Assembly: GCA_965215775.1 (NCBI GenBank)
Contig: CBDCEG010000020.1
Span: 124,001 to 188,000 of the forward strand
DNA: 64,000 nucleotides
DNA from: CBDCEG01 sp965215775
GTDB taxonomy: Bacteria; Pseudomonadota; Gammaproteobacteria; Cardiobacteriales; Ostreibacteriaceae
Direction: 5' to 3'
Every line of letters starts with the position of its first letter. The stretch's first letter is position 1. Made by a program: the position numbers and the translations under genes. Below the pieces are notes generated by a model that was not told the origin of the DNA, made no database searches, and was given only the letters and a program-made list of their open reading frames with translations. Positions 52,231 to 62,602 of this stretch are shown piece by piece.

Positions 52231-55200
52231 TTAACTCTCTTTTTCTTTTTTCGCATCTTCTTCTTTCTTAATATCAATAAACAAGTCCATATCTAAATTC
52301 TTATCATCTTTTCTAGTTTTATGATAAGCAAGACCAGTTCCAGCAGGGATTAATCTACCAACAATTACATTTTCTTTTAAACCACGCAAGTCATCATAAG
52401 CACCACGAACAGCAGCTTGAGTAAATACTCTAGTAGTTTCTTGGAATGATGCAGCAGATATAAATGAATCTGTTGCAAGAGATGCTTTTGTTATACCTAA
52501 AAGAACAGGCTCAAAAGTTGCGGCTTTTCCATTTTTAGCAACTATTTTATCATTCTTATTAAGAACTCTACTTCTATTTATTTGCTCACCTATTATAAAG
52601 TTAGTATCTCCTGAGTCTAAGATTTTCACAGTTTTAACCATTTGTTTAGTTACTACTTCAATGTGTTTATCATTTATTTTAACACCTTGTAAACGGTAAA
52701 CATCTTGAATTTCTTGAGTCATATAAGAGGCCAAAGCTTTCATTCCCTTAAGTCTTAGTATATCTCTTGAGTCCAAGTCTCCTTCGGCAACAATCTCACC
52801 TTTAGTAACTTGCTCACCTTCAAATACATTTACTTGTCTCCATTTAGGAATTAAAGTTTCATTGCTTTCACCATCTTCAGTTGTAATAACAAATCTCTGT
52901 TTTCCTTTAGTTTCTTTACCAAATGAAACTACACCTGTTACCTCAGCAAGAATTGCTGGCTCTTTTGGTTTTCTAGCTTCAAATAAATCAACAACTCTAG
53001 GAAGACCACCAGTGATATCTCTAGTTTTCCCAGACTCTTGTGGAATTCTCGCAATAACATCACCAACATCTATTGTTGCGCTATCAGTTAAATTCACAAT
53101 TGCATCACCTGGTAAAAAGTAATTTGCTGGAATATCTGAATTCGCAAAAGTAACTGGGTTACCTTTTGAATCTACAATATTTAGCTGTGGGCGTCTATCT
53201 TTTGCCGAAGATATTCTTTGAGAAGGATTGATAACTGTTAATGTTGATAAACCTGTGTCAGCATCAACAACCTCTTGAACTGTTACACCATCTTCAAAAT
53301 CTTCAAATTTAACTTTACCCGCAACCTCAGAAATAATTGGGTGCGTATGAGGATCCCATTTTGCAACCGTCATACCTGGTTCTGTTATATCACCATCTTT
53401 TATAGATAGAATTGCACCATAAGGTATTTTATAACGCTCTTTTTCTAAACCTGTTGAATCAATAATAGATAATTCTCCAGACCTAGCAATTATAACCAAC
53501 TGTTTATTCTTATTAATAACACTTTTTACATTATGTAATTTAACAGTTCCTGAGGTTTTAGCTTCAATACTACCAACTGCTGCAGAACGAGAAGCTGCTC
53601 CACCAATATGGAATGTTCTCATTGTTAGCTGTGTTCCAGGCTCACCAATTGATTGTGCTGCAATAACACCTACTGCCTCACCTCTATTAATTAATGTTCC
53701 ACGAGCCAAATCACGACCATAACATTTAGCACATGCGCCAAATCTAGTTTCACAAGTTATTACAGAACGAACAATAATATGATCCAAGCCTGATTCTGTT
53801 ATTTCTTTAACAGTATCTTCGTTTATTAACTCATTTGCTTTTAGTATTAATTCATCAGTTTTTGGATTAACTATATCTTCAACTGGAATTCTCCCTAAAA
53901 CTCTTTCTCCCAAAGACTCAACTAACTCAGAACCTTCAATAACAGCATACATATCAAGTCCATCTTTAGTTCCACAATCATCATCTAGAATTACCAAATC
54001 TTGAGAAACATCAACTAATCTTCTTGTTAAGTAACCAGAGTTAGCAGTTTTAAGAGCTGTATCAGCTAGACCTTTACGAGCCCCGTGAGTTGATGTAAAG
54101 TATTGAGATACATTCAAACCCTCTCTAAAGTTGGCTGTTATTGGAGTTTCAATGATTGAAGCATCTGGTTTTGCCATAAGTCCACGCATACCAGCCAACT
54201 GTCTAATCTGAGCCGCAGAACCCCTAGCCCCAGAATCAGCCATCATATAAACTGTATTAAATGATTCTTCTTTTACTTTTTTGCCTTTTGCATCAATAAC
54301 TTCATTAACACTAAGTTTGTCCATCATATCTTTTGCAATATCATCATTTGCTTGAGACCAAATATCAATAATTTTATTGTATCTCTCACCGTTTGTTACC
54401 AAACCTGTATCATATTGATTTTGAATTTCTTTCACTTCTTTTTCAGCAGCTTCAACTAAATCATATTTCTTAGGTGAAATTGACATATCTTGAATTCCAA
54501 TAGAAATACCTGAATCAGTTGCATATTTAAATCCTGTATAAAGTAAAGCATCGGCTAAAAGAACTGTTGCTTTCAAACCTAATTCTCTAAAGCTTATATC
54601 AATCAAATCAGAGATTTGTTTTTTCTTAAGCGTTTTATCAAAGTGCTTAAAGTCTAAGTCTTTTGGTAACTTATTTCTAAGAATTGCTCTACCAACCGTT
54701 GAGTCCACTCTTTTTAGTTTGCCCTCCGTTTCAACTCTAAATACTATTTTTGCTTGAATATCAACTAAGCCCATATCATAGGCCTTTTCAACCTCTTGAG
54801 TTGATATAAATGACCTACCTTCACCTTTTGCATTGATTTTTTCACGAGTCATATAATAAAGACCCAACACCACATCTTGAGAAGGAACTATTACTGGCTC
54901 TCCATTTGCAGGGTGTAGAATATTGTTTGAAGCCATCATTAAAGCTCTTGACTCAATTTGTGCTTCTAGTGATAAAGGCACATGCACCGCCATTTGATCT
55001 CCATCAAAATCAGCATTAAACGCAGTACAAACAAGTGGGTGCAACTGAATTGCTTTTCCTTCAATTAGAATTGGTTCAAAAGCTTGAATACCTAATCTAT
55101 GAAGTGTTGGAGCACGATTTAACAAAATCGGATGTTCGTGAATTACTTCTTCTAAAATATCCCAAACCTCTGGTAGAGATCTATCAAGCATATTTTTGGC

Positions 55201-56388
55201 CGCCTTAACTGTCGACGCATGACCATACTGAATAAGTTTAGAGAAGATAAATGGTTTAAATAATTCTAGTGCCATTTTTTTAGGTAATCCACACTGATAA
55301 AGCTTAAGAGTTGGACCAACCACAATTACAGAACGACCAGAATAATCTACTCGTTTTCCAAGTAGATTCTGGCGGAAACGCCCCTGCTTACCTTTTATCA
55401 TATCAGCAAGAGATTTAAGTGGTCTTTTATTTGCACCAGTTACAGCGCGTCCACGACGACCATTATCTAATAATGAATCAACTGACTCTTGAAGCATTCT
55501 TTTTTCATTCTTAAGAATAATATCAGGCGCATTTAATTCTAATAATTTATGAAGTCTGTTGTTTCTATTAATAACCCTACGATATAAATCATTCAAATCA
55601 GAAGTTGCAAACCTTCCAGAATCCAAAGGAACTAAAGGTCTTAAATCAGGTGGTAAGATTGGCAAAACTTCCAAAATCATCCATTCAGGCTTATTATCTG
55701 AAGATTCTAAATCTTCAAGTAATTTAAGTCTTTTTGCAAACTTCTTAATTTTAGTTTCTGAATTTGTCTCTTCCATTTCTTCACGAATAGTTGAGATTTC
55801 AACTGCCAAATCTATATTTTTTAACAAGTATTGGATAGCTTCTGCTCCCATTCTTGCATCAAAATCATCACCATATTCTTGTTGAGCATCAAAAAACTCT
55901 TCTTCAGAAAGAAGTTGACCTTCTTTAAATGCAGTCATTCCTGCATCTAAAACTATATAAGACTCAAAGTATAAAACACTTTCTATTTCTTTAAGCGGTC
56001 TATCTAAAAGTAAACCAATTCTTGATGGAAGTGATTTTAAAAACCAAATATGCGCACAAGGAGCAGCTAAGCTGATATGCCCCATTCTTTCACGACGCAC
56101 CTTTGAGCGAGTAACTTCAACACCACATTTTTCACAGACTACATCTCTGTGTTTTAAGCGTTTATATTTTCCGCATAAACACTCATAATCCTTAACTGGA
56201 CCAAATATTTTCGCACAAAATAAGCCATCTCTTTCAGGTTTAAATGTCCTATAGTTTATAGTTTCTGGTTTTCTAACTTCACCAAATGACCACGATCTTA
56301 TAACTTCAGGAGAAGAAAGCCCTATTCTAATTTTGTCAAAGTCATCAATACCATCTTTTGCTTTAAATATATTTAGTAAATCTTGCAT
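52231..56388 (-). CDS. rpoC: DNA-directed RNA polymerase subunit beta-prime
   Basis: 1385 residues. The N-terminal zinc ligands C-L-C-G and C-E-K-C-G (about 70-88), the catalytic N-A-D-F-D-G-D-Q-M (about 460-468) and the second zinc site C-E-T-R-F-G-A-C-A-K-C (about 885-895) are present, as are the trigger loop (Q-S-I-G-E-P-G-T-Q-L-T-M-R-T-F-H) and the C-terminal A-G-T-G. It is 11 bases from rpoB in the usual order, but is followed by hslVU, not by rpsL-rpsG-fusA. Confidence 0.99.
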   Translation of the reverse strand: MQDLLNIFKAKDGIDDFDKIRIGLSSPEVIRSWSFGEVRKPETINYRTFKPERDGLFCAKIFGPVKDYECLCGKYKRLKHRDVVCEKCGVEVTRSKVRRERMGHISLAAPCAHIWFLKSLPSRIGLLLDRPLKEIESVLYFESYIVLDAGMTAFKEGQLLSEEEFFDAQQEYGDDFDARMGAEAIQYLLKNIDLAVEISTIREEMEETNSETKIKKFAKRLKLLEDLESSDNKPEWMILEVLPILPPDLRPLVPLDSGRFATSDLNDLYRRVINRNNRLHKLLELNAPDIILKNEKRMLQESVDSLLDNGRRGRAVTGANKRPLKSLADMIKGKQGRFRQNLLGKRVDYSGRSVIVVGPTLKLYQCGLPKKMALELFKPFIFSKLIQYGHASTVKAAKNMLDRSLPEVWDILEEVIHEHPILLNRAPTLHRLGIQAFEPILIEGKAIQLHPLVCTAFNADFDGDQMAVHVPLSLEAQIESRALMMASNNILHPANGEPVIVPSQDVVLGLYYMTREKINAKGEGRSFISTQEVEKAYDMGLVDIQAKIVFRVETEGKLKRVDSTVGRAILRNKLPKDLDFKHFDKTLKKKQISDLIDISFRELGLKATVLLADALLYTGFKYATDSGISIGIQDMSISPKKYDLVEAAEKEVKEIQNQYDTGLVTNGERYNKIIDIWSQANDDIAKDMMDKLSVNEVIDAKGKKVKEESFNTVYMMADSGARGSAAQIRQLAGMRGLMAKPDASIIETPITANFREGLNVSQYFTSTHGARKGLADTALKTANSGYLTRRLVDVSQDLVILDDDCGTKDGLDMYAVIEGSELVESLGERVLGRIPVEDIVNPKTDELILKANELINEDTVKEITESGLDHIIVRSVITCETRFGACAKCYGRDLARGTLINRGEAVGVIAAQSIGEPGTQLTMRTFHIGGAASRSAAVGSIEAKTSGTVKLHNVKSVINKNKQLVIIARSGELSIIDSTGLEKERYKIPYGAILSIKDGDITEPGMTVAKWDPHTHPIISEVAGKVKFEDFEDGVTVQEVVDADTGLSTLTVINPSQRISSAKDRRPQLNIVDSKGNPVTFANSDIPANYFLPGDAIVNLTDSATIDVGDVIARIPQESGKTRDITGGLPRVVDLFEARKPKEPAILAEVTGVVSFGKETKGKQRFVITTEDGESNETLIPKWRQVNVFEGEQVTKGEIVAEGDLDSRDILRLKGMKALASYMTQEIQDVYRLQGVKINDKHIEVVTKQMVKTVKILDSGDTNFIIGEQINRSRVLNKNDKIVAKNGKAATFEPVLLGITKASLATDSFISAASFQETTRVFTQAAVRGAYDDLRGLKENVIVGRLIPAGTGLAYHKTRKDDKNLDMDLFIDIKKEEDAKKEKES

Positions 56389-56398
56389 TATTAATCTC

Positions 56399-59300
56399 CT
56401 ATTTATCCTGTTCTAATTCAATGCTAATTCCTAGTGAATTAACCTCTTTTAAAAGCACATTAAATGATTCTGGTATGCTTGGTTTAACTTCAAGTTTGCC
56501 GTCTATTATATTTTTATAAACAGCAGCTCTACCTTCAACATCATCAGATTTAACTGTAAGTAATTCTTGAAGTGTATAAGCAGCACCATAGGCCTGAAGA
56601 GCCCAAACTTCCATTTCCCCAAATCTCTGACCACCAAATTGTGCTTTACCACCAAGCGGTTGCTGAGTAACCAAACTATAAGGTCCAGTTGATCTAGCGT
56701 GCATTTTGTCATCAATTAAGTGATTAAGTTTTAACATATACATATAACCAACAGTTACATCACAGTCAAACTTTTTACCTGTTCTACCATCATAAAGAGT
56801 TGATTTACCAGAAGTATTTAAATCAGCTAGCTCAAGCATTTGTCTTAACTCAGTTTCAGAAGCACCATCAAAAACAGGTGTAGATAAAGGAACTCCATTT
56901 CTTAAGTTATTTGCTAACTCTAATATCTCCACATCATTTAAAGAGTCTAGATCTTCTCGTTTTTTATCATGATTATAAACTTTGTCTAAAAACTCTCTTA
57001 CTTTAGTAAGGTTTTCATTAGCTTTTAGCATATCGTCTATTTTCTTACCAAGACCTTTGGCAGCCCAACCCAAATGAACTTCAAGAACCTGTCCAATATT
57101 CATTCGCGAAGGAACACCTAATGGATTTAGAACAATATCAACAGGAGTTCCATCTTCTAAGAATGGCATATCCTCTTGTGGAACAATCATTGAAACAACA
57201 CCTTTATTTCCGTGTCGCCCAGCCATTTTATCACCTGGCTGAATTCTACGCTTAATAGCTAAATAAACTTTAACCATTTTTTGAACACCCGGAGGAAGAC
57301 TATCACCTTGTGTGATTTTTCTCTTCTGCTCTTCAAATTCTTGTTGCGCTTCTTTTCTTTTAGTAACTAATAATTTATTCAACTCATCAATTGCTTCATT
57401 AGTTGCTTTTGTAGTAGTTATTATTTCAAACCAAGTATTTTGGTCTAAAGAATCTAAAGCTTTTTGAGTTATTTTTTCTTTCGCTTTAATTCCACCAACT
57501 GATTTTTTCGCTGTAGAGCCAGCTAGTATTTTTTCTAATCTCTCAAAAACATCATCTTCAAAAATAGATAAGTAAGTATCTATATCTGATTTTTTCTTTT
57601 TAATTTCATCAGCTTCAATTGACAATGCTCTTGCATCTTTTTCAATACCATCTCTAGTAAATACGCGAACATCAATAACAGTCCCAAAAGTCCCAGAACC
57701 ACATCTTAAAGATTTATCTTTAACATCTGATGCTTTTTTACCAAATATTGCTCTCAAAAGCTTATCTTCTGGAGATTGAGGACGCTCAGATTTAGGTGTA
57801 ACTTTACCAACTAAAATATCCCCTGGTCTAACTTTTGCACCAATATGAATTATTCCAGACTCATCTAACTTAGCCAAAGCACTTTCTTTAACATTTGGAA
57901 TATCTGCTGTAATTTCTTCTTGACCTAACTTAGTATCTCTTGCAATACATTGTTTTTCTTCAATATGAATTGTTGTAAATCTATCTTCTTGTGCAACTCT
58001 ATCAGAAAGTAAAATTGAATCCTCAAAGTTATAACCATTCCAAGGCATAAATGCAACTCGCATATTTTGCCCAAGTGCTAATTCGCCTTTATCAGTTGAT
58101 GGTCCATCTGCTAAAACATCTCCTCTTTTAACAATGTCTCCAACTTTAGCTAAAGGTCTTTGATTTATACAAGTATTTTGATTAGAACGCGTATATTTTG
58201 TTAGGTTATAAATATCTACACCAGTTTCACCAGCTTTTGTTTCTTTTTCACTAACTTTTACAACAATCTTTCCAGAGTCAATGTAATCAACAACTCCTCC
58301 ACGATCAGCAACAACCAAAACGCCAGAATCAGAAGCAACAACTCTCTCCATTCCAGTTCCTACCAAAGGCTTATCAGCACGCAATGTTGGAACAGCTTGT
58401 CTTTGCATGTTTGACCCCATCAACGCCCTATTCGCATCATCATGTTCCAAGAATGGAATTAGTGAAGCAGCTATTGATACTATCTGTTTTGGTGAAACAT
58501 CCATTAGTTGAACTTTATCAGAAGGTGATAAAATTGCTTCATTCTCATGACGACAAGATATCAAATCAGCTAATAATTTACCATCTTCATCAATTCTTGC
58601 ATTCGCCTGAGCTATTACATATTGCCCTTCATCTATTGCAGAAAGATAAACTATTTTTGAACTAACCTTCTTATCCGTAACAACTCTATAAGGAGTTTCT
58701 AAAAAGCCATAATCATTAGTTCTAGCATAAGTTGATAATGAATTTATCAAACCAATGTTTGGTCCCTCTGGAGTTTCAATTGGACAAACTCTACCATAGT
58801 GAGTTGGGTGAACATCACGAACTTCAAACCCAGCTCTTTCTCTAGTTAGACCACCTGGCCCAAGAGCTGAAATTCTTCTTTTATGAGTAACTTCAGAAAG
58901 TGGATTATTTTGATCCATAAATTGAGATAATTGAGATGAACCAAAGAATTCTTTAATCGCTGCAGAAACAGGTTTTGCATTAATAATATCTTTAGGACCA
59001 AATCCTTCAGCTTCAACTAATGATAATCTTTCGCGAACAATTCTTTCAAGTCTAACCAACCCAACACGAAATGCATTCTCAGTCATTTCGCCTACACTTC
59101 TAATTCGTCTATTTCCTAAATGATCAATATCATCAACTGTATCAAAACCATCTTTAATACTAATTAGAACCTTAACAACATCAGCTACATCTTCTTTTGA
59201 AAGAACGCCTTCACCTGTTAATTCCTCACGATTTAATCTTCGGTTAAACTTCATTCGCCCTACTTCTGAAAGGTCGTAACGATCATCATCTGAAAATAAA

Positions 59301-60463
59301 GCTTTAAATAATTTTTCAGCCGCATCTTTTGTTGGAGAATCACCTGGACGCATTACACGATATATTTCCGCCTGAGCTTCTAATTGAGAAGTTGAAGTAT
59401 CAATACGCATTGCGTGAGAAATATACGCTCCTCTATCTAACTCATTAACTAAAATAGTATCAAATGATTTAATATCTTTTTCATAAAATAAATCAATTAA
59501 ATCAGGTGTAATAATATCATTTGCACTAGATATAATTTCTCCCGTTTCTTTGTCATAAATATCATTTGCTAATATTTTGTCATATAAATATTCAACTGGA
59601 ACATCTAGTTTTTTAATTTTTTCTTTTTTAATGTCACGGATATTTTTTACATTAATTCTTTTTCCAGCTTCTACAACTACTGTTTTTCCATTTTTAATAT
59701 CAAAGTTAAAAACTTCTCCTCGTAAAGAATCTGGTTCAATAGATATGGTAACTTTTGTTTTGAGCAAGCTTACGCTTTGTTTATCAAAGAACAAACCTAG
59801 AATTTCTTCATTATTGTAACCAAAAGCTCTTAGAACAACGGTTGCTGCTAATTTTTTGCGTCTGTCTATTCTACAAAATAAAACATCTTTTATATCAAAT
59901 TCAAAATCTAACCAAGAACCTCTGTAAGGTATTATTCGTGCTGAAAACAATAGCTTTCCTGAAGAGTGAGATTTACCTCTATCATGATCAAAAAACACAC
60001 CTGGAGAACGATGAAGCTGAGAAACTACAACTCTTTCCGTTCCATTTACCACAAAAGTCCCTGTTTCTGTCATCAAAGGTATATCACCCATAAAAACATC
60101 TTGTGATTCAATTACTTTTTTAACTTTTTTCTTAACAGTATTTTTTTCGTAAATTACTATTTTAAGTTTCACATAAAGTGAAGAACAGTAAGTCAATCCT
60201 CTTAACTGACACTCTTTTAAATTAAATTCTGGTTGCCTAAGCTCATAGCCTGAATATTGCAACTCTACAGTTCCTGAATGGCTTACAATAGGGAAAATCG
60301 TTTTAAAGGCACTATCAATTCCCGAAAGTTTATCTCCTGTTGGATTTAAAAATCTATGAAATGAATTTAACTGTGTTGCCAATAAATAAGGAGTGTCTAA
60401 AACATGTTGAAGTTTCCCAAAATTCTTTCTTATGCGTTTTTTTTCTGTATATGAATATGCCAT
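56399..60463 (-). CDS. rpoB: DNA-directed RNA polymerase subunit beta
   Basis: 1354 residues. The rifampicin region at about 505-540 (S-Q-L-S-Q-F-M-D-Q-N-N-P-L, T-H-K-R-R-I-S-A-L-G-P) is the sensitive type at the usual positions (Asp516, His526, Ser531 by E. coli numbering). The G-R-H-G-N-K-G-V-V-S motif near 1065 and the C-terminal M-E-V-W-A-L-Q-A-Y-G-A-A are conserved. A 319-base gap separates it from rplL. Confidence 0.99.
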   Translation of the reverse strand: MAYSYTEKKRIRKNFGKLQHVLDTPYLLATQLNSFHRFLNPTGDKLSGIDSAFKTIFPIVSHSGTVELQYSGYELRQPEFNLKECQLRGLTYCSSLYVKLKIVIYEKNTVKKKVKKVIESQDVFMGDIPLMTETGTFVVNGTERVVVSQLHRSPGVFFDHDRGKSHSSGKLLFSARIIPYRGSWLDFEFDIKDVLFCRIDRRKKLAATVVLRAFGYNNEEILGLFFDKQSVSLLKTKVTISIEPDSLRGEVFNFDIKNGKTVVVEAGKRINVKNIRDIKKEKIKKLDVPVEYLYDKILANDIYDKETGEIISSANDIITPDLIDLFYEKDIKSFDTILVNELDRGAYISHAMRIDTSTSQLEAQAEIYRVMRPGDSPTKDAAEKLFKALFSDDDRYDLSEVGRMKFNRRLNREELTGEGVLSKEDVADVVKVLISIKDGFDTVDDIDHLGNRRIRSVGEMTENAFRVGLVRLERIVRERLSLVEAEGFGPKDIINAKPVSAAIKEFFGSSQLSQFMDQNNPLSEVTHKRRISALGPGGLTRERAGFEVRDVHPTHYGRVCPIETPEGPNIGLINSLSTYARTNDYGFLETPYRVVTDKKVSSKIVYLSAIDEGQYVIAQANARIDEDGKLLADLISCRHENEAILSPSDKVQLMDVSPKQIVSIAASLIPFLEHDDANRALMGSNMQRQAVPTLRADKPLVGTGMERVVASDSGVLVVADRGGVVDYIDSGKIVVKVSEKETKAGETGVDIYNLTKYTRSNQNTCINQRPLAKVGDIVKRGDVLADGPSTDKGELALGQNMRVAFMPWNGYNFEDSILLSDRVAQEDRFTTIHIEEKQCIARDTKLGQEEITADIPNVKESALAKLDESGIIHIGAKVRPGDILVGKVTPKSERPQSPEDKLLRAIFGKKASDVKDKSLRCGSGTFGTVIDVRVFTRDGIEKDARALSIEADEIKKKKSDIDTYLSIFEDDVFERLEKILAGSTAKKSVGGIKAKEKITQKALDSLDQNTWFEIITTTKATNEAIDELNKLLVTKRKEAQQEFEEQKRKITQGDSLPPGVQKMVKVYLAIKRRIQPGDKMAGRHGNKGVVSMIVPQEDMPFLEDGTPVDIVLNPLGVPSRMNIGQVLEVHLGWAAKGLGKKIDDMLKANENLTKVREFLDKVYNHDKKREDLDSLNDVEILELANNLRNGVPLSTPVFDGASETELRQMLELADLNTSGKSTLYDGRTGKKFDCDVTVGYMYMLKLNHLIDDKMHARSTGPYSLVTQQPLGGKAQFGGQRFGEMEVWALQAYGAAYTLQELLTVKSDDVEGRAAVYKNIIDGKLEVKPSIPESFNVLLKEVNSLGISIELEQDK

Positions 60464-60728
60464 AATTCCCCGTTAATAATTCAAAAGCCTAATATTTTCA
60501 AAGTGATATCTTTTTTAAATAATCACTTAATAAATATTAAAATATATTAAACAAAAATAGCCATCCTAGATTTAGTCTCTATTTATTAAAATAAAAGACC
60601 GAGGATAGCATTTTAAAATTCAGTTTTATATTTTACCAATTTGTGATAAAAGTGGTAAATTCAGTATAAATAATAATTCTATTTTTATAATTAAATCATT
60701 TCTCTATTTCCAAAATATATAACTGAAA
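60464..60728 (-). other. rplL-rpoB intergenic region, remainder
   Basis: No gene is visible. A second imperfect pairing exists between 60561-60571 (GCCATCCTAG) and 60602-60611 (GAGGATAGCA), which may form an mRNA structure ahead of rpoB. It could be a processing site such as the RNase III cleavage between rplL and rpoB in E. coli; that is inference. Confidence 0.3.
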
Positions 60729-60772
60729 AGAGTTAGAGGGTTACTGTAATTCAACAGCAACCACCTAACTCT
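60729..60772 (-). terminator. rplL-rpoB attenuator hairpin
   Basis: AGAGTTAG (60729-60736) pairs with CTAACTCT (60765-60772) and inner GGTT/AACC and CTGT/ACAG segments extend the stem. On minus a short T-run follows (CTCTTTTC). Same place as the E. coli attenuator that lowers rpoBC relative to L10-L12. Confidence 0.7.
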
Positions 60773-60782
60773 AGTTATAGTC

Positions 60783-61142
60783 TTATTTAAGCTCTACAAC
60801 AGCACCTGCTTCTTCAAGCTGTGCTTTAACTTCTTCCGCTTCACCTTTAGAAACACCTTCTTTAACAACAGTAGGAACAGACTCAACTGCTTCTTTAGCA
60901 TCTTTAAGACCTAAACCTGTTATTCCTCTAACTATTTTGATTATAGCAACTTTCTTGCCTCCATCACTAGTTAGAACCACATCAAATTCAGTTTTTTCTT
61001 CAGCTGATTCACCCGCTGCTGCTGGAGCTGCTGCCGCTACTGCTGCTGTTACTCCAAACTTTTCTTCCATTGCTTCAATAAGCTCTACAATTTCGCCAAC
61101 TGTTTTTGATTCAATTGCTTCTAATATTTTATCATTTGTCAT
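60783..61142 (-). CDS. rplL: 50S ribosomal protein L7/L12
   Basis: 119 residues. An N-terminal dimerization domain, an Ala-rich flexible hinge (A-A-A-A-P-A-A-A-G) and the C-terminal domain with K-I-x-V-I-K-I-V-R-G-I-T-G-L-G-L-K-D-A-K are complete. It is the stalk protein that recruits GTPase factors. Confidence 0.98.
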   Translation of the reverse strand: MTNDKILEAIESKTVGEIVELIEAMEEKFGVTAAVAAAAPAAAGESAEEKTEFDVVLTSDGGKKVAIIKIVRGITGLGLKDAKEAVESVPTVVKEGVSKGEAEEVKAQLEEAGAVVELK

Positions 61143-61205
61143 TTTTCATTCTCCAATTTATATTTTTTTACTACTTAAATTATACTTACAAAAATCATAT
61201 AAGAT

Positions 61206-61709
61206 TTAAGCTGCGTCTTCTTTTTGTGTTTTTACTGCATCAATTGTGCGAGCAAGTTTAGCTACAGGAGCTTTAATTACTGACATCAACATAGCGATAG
61301 CTTCATCTTTAGTTGGTAAGCTTGCAATCTTATCAAGATCACTACCATCTAAAACATCCCCATCAAACCATAAAAACTTAACCATTTCACTTTCTAAACC
61401 ATTATCTTTGATAAAGTTTTTTAAAACTCTAGCAGAAGAACTTGGTTCCTCTTGCGAGAAAGCTAATAGTAAAGGACCTGTCAATCTATCATCCAAACTA
61501 GCAAAATCAGTATCTTTAAATGCTTTTTTTGCCAGAGTATTTTTAACAATTTGAATATGAACATTCTGCTTTCTAGCTTCTGCTCTCAACTGAGTCATTT
61601 TCCCAGCACCAAGACCAATGTAACTAGCTGCAACAACCGCATTCGCAGTTTTTGCAATCTCAGAAACCTCATCAACTATTGCTTTTTTCTCTGTTATATT
61701 TAAACTCAT
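61206..61709 (-). CDS. rplJ: 50S ribosomal protein L10
   Basis: 167 residues from the ATG at 61709, which is preceded by GGAGGT; a TTG six codons upstream overlaps that Shine-Dalgarno and is rejected. It begins with S-L-N-I-T-E-K-K-A-I-V-D-E-V, has A-x-Y-I-G-L-G-A-G-K-M-T-Q-L-R and the C-terminal helix that binds L12 dimers. It is regulated through the leader at 61744-61860. Confidence 0.97.
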   Translation of the reverse strand: MSLNITEKKAIVDEVSEIAKTANAVVAASYIGLGAGKMTQLRAEARKQNVHIQIVKNTLAKKAFKDTDFASLDDRLTGPLLLAFSQEEPSSSARVLKNFIKDNGLESEMVKFLWFDGDVLDGSDLDKIASLPTKDEAIAMLMSVIKAPVAKLARTIDAVKTQKEDAA

Positions 61710-61743
61710 AAACTTAGTTACCTCCAATTATGAGAACCTAAAA

Positions 61744-61860
61744 AACCTTAGTTAATAACCAAGGCACTTAGCAACTATTTATGGATTATTAATCCAGCTA
61801 GTTACATCTGCGTAGGGAAGTTCAAGGAACTAATTAAGTAAAAACCCCTACGGTCTTTGA
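61744..61860 (-). ncRNA. ribosomal protein L10 leader (rplJL autoregulation)
   Basis: On minus the mRNA before rplJ starts with AGACCGTAGGGG, and its CGTAGGG (coding strand of 61845-61851) pairs with CCCTACG (61810-61816), enclosing a GTTC/GAAC hairpin (about 61819-61829). A GGATT/AATCC hairpin (61781-61793) and a CCTTG/TAAGG-type stem follow. Position and the G-A-C-C-G-T-A-G / C-C-T-A-C-G-C-A-G-A-T-G core fit the L10 leader class, bound by the L10-L12 complex. Confidence 0.8.
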
Positions 61861-61901
61861 TGACAATTAAACTAACTGTCAAAAAATATTTAAAACTTAA
61901 A

Positions 61902-62600
61902 CTAAACCTCAATAGAGCTAGTATCTATTGAAAGACCTGGACCCATTGTTGTTGATAGCGTTACTTTTTTAAGGTAAATACCTTTAGCACTTGCTGGTTT
62001 AAGTTTATTTAAATCTTTAATTAAAAACTCAATATTTTCTTTCAAGGCTGAAGATTCAAAAGAAACTTTACCTACTGTTGAGTGAATAACACCACCTTTA
62101 TCCGTTCTAAATTGAACTTGTCCAGATTTTGCATTTTTCACAGCTGTTGAAACATCAGTTGTTACAGTTCCAACTTTCGGGTTTGGCATCAAACCTTTTG
62201 GTCCTAATATTGTTCCAAGCTGACCAACAACTCTCATTGAATCGGGTGTTGCAATTAAAATATCAAAATCTATATTACCTTTTTTTATTTCCGCAGCCAA
62301 ATCATCAAAACCAATAATATCAGCACCAGCTTCTTTTGCTAAATCAGCATTTTCACCTTCTTGAGCAAACACAGCAACTCTTACCGACTTACCTGTTCCA
62401 TTAGGAAGAGTTGAAGCTCCACGAACAACCTGATCAGATTTTTTAGAATCTACACCAAGGTTTACTGAAATATCAACAGACTCTACAAATTTAACACTTG
62501 ATAAAGACTTAAGTAAATCTAAAGCCTCCGTCATAGGATAAAGCTTTTCAATTTCAATTTTTGATTGAATTTCTTTAATTCTTTTAGTTAATTTAGACAT
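61902..62600 (-). CDS. rplA: 50S ribosomal protein L1
   Basis: 232 residues, normal length. The L1 signature G-x-L-G-x-I-L-G-P-K-G-L-M-P-N-P-K-V-G-T-V (about 124-144) is intact, with V-R-G-A-S-T-L-P-N-G-T-G-K near 60. L1 is at the E-site stalk and represses the rplKA operon in E. coli. Two bases separate it from rplK. Confidence 0.98.
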   Translation of the reverse strand: MSKLTKRIKEIQSKIEIEKLYPMTEALDLLKSLSSVKFVESVDISVNLGVDSKKSDQVVRGASTLPNGTGKSVRVAVFAQEGENADLAKEAGADIIGFDDLAAEIKKGNIDFDILIATPDSMRVVGQLGTILGPKGLMPNPKVGTVTTDVSTAVKNAKSGQVQFRTDKGGVIHSTVGKVSFESSALKENIEFLIKDLNKLKPASAKGIYLKKVTLSTTMGPGLSIDTSSIEV

Positions 62601-62602
62601 AA

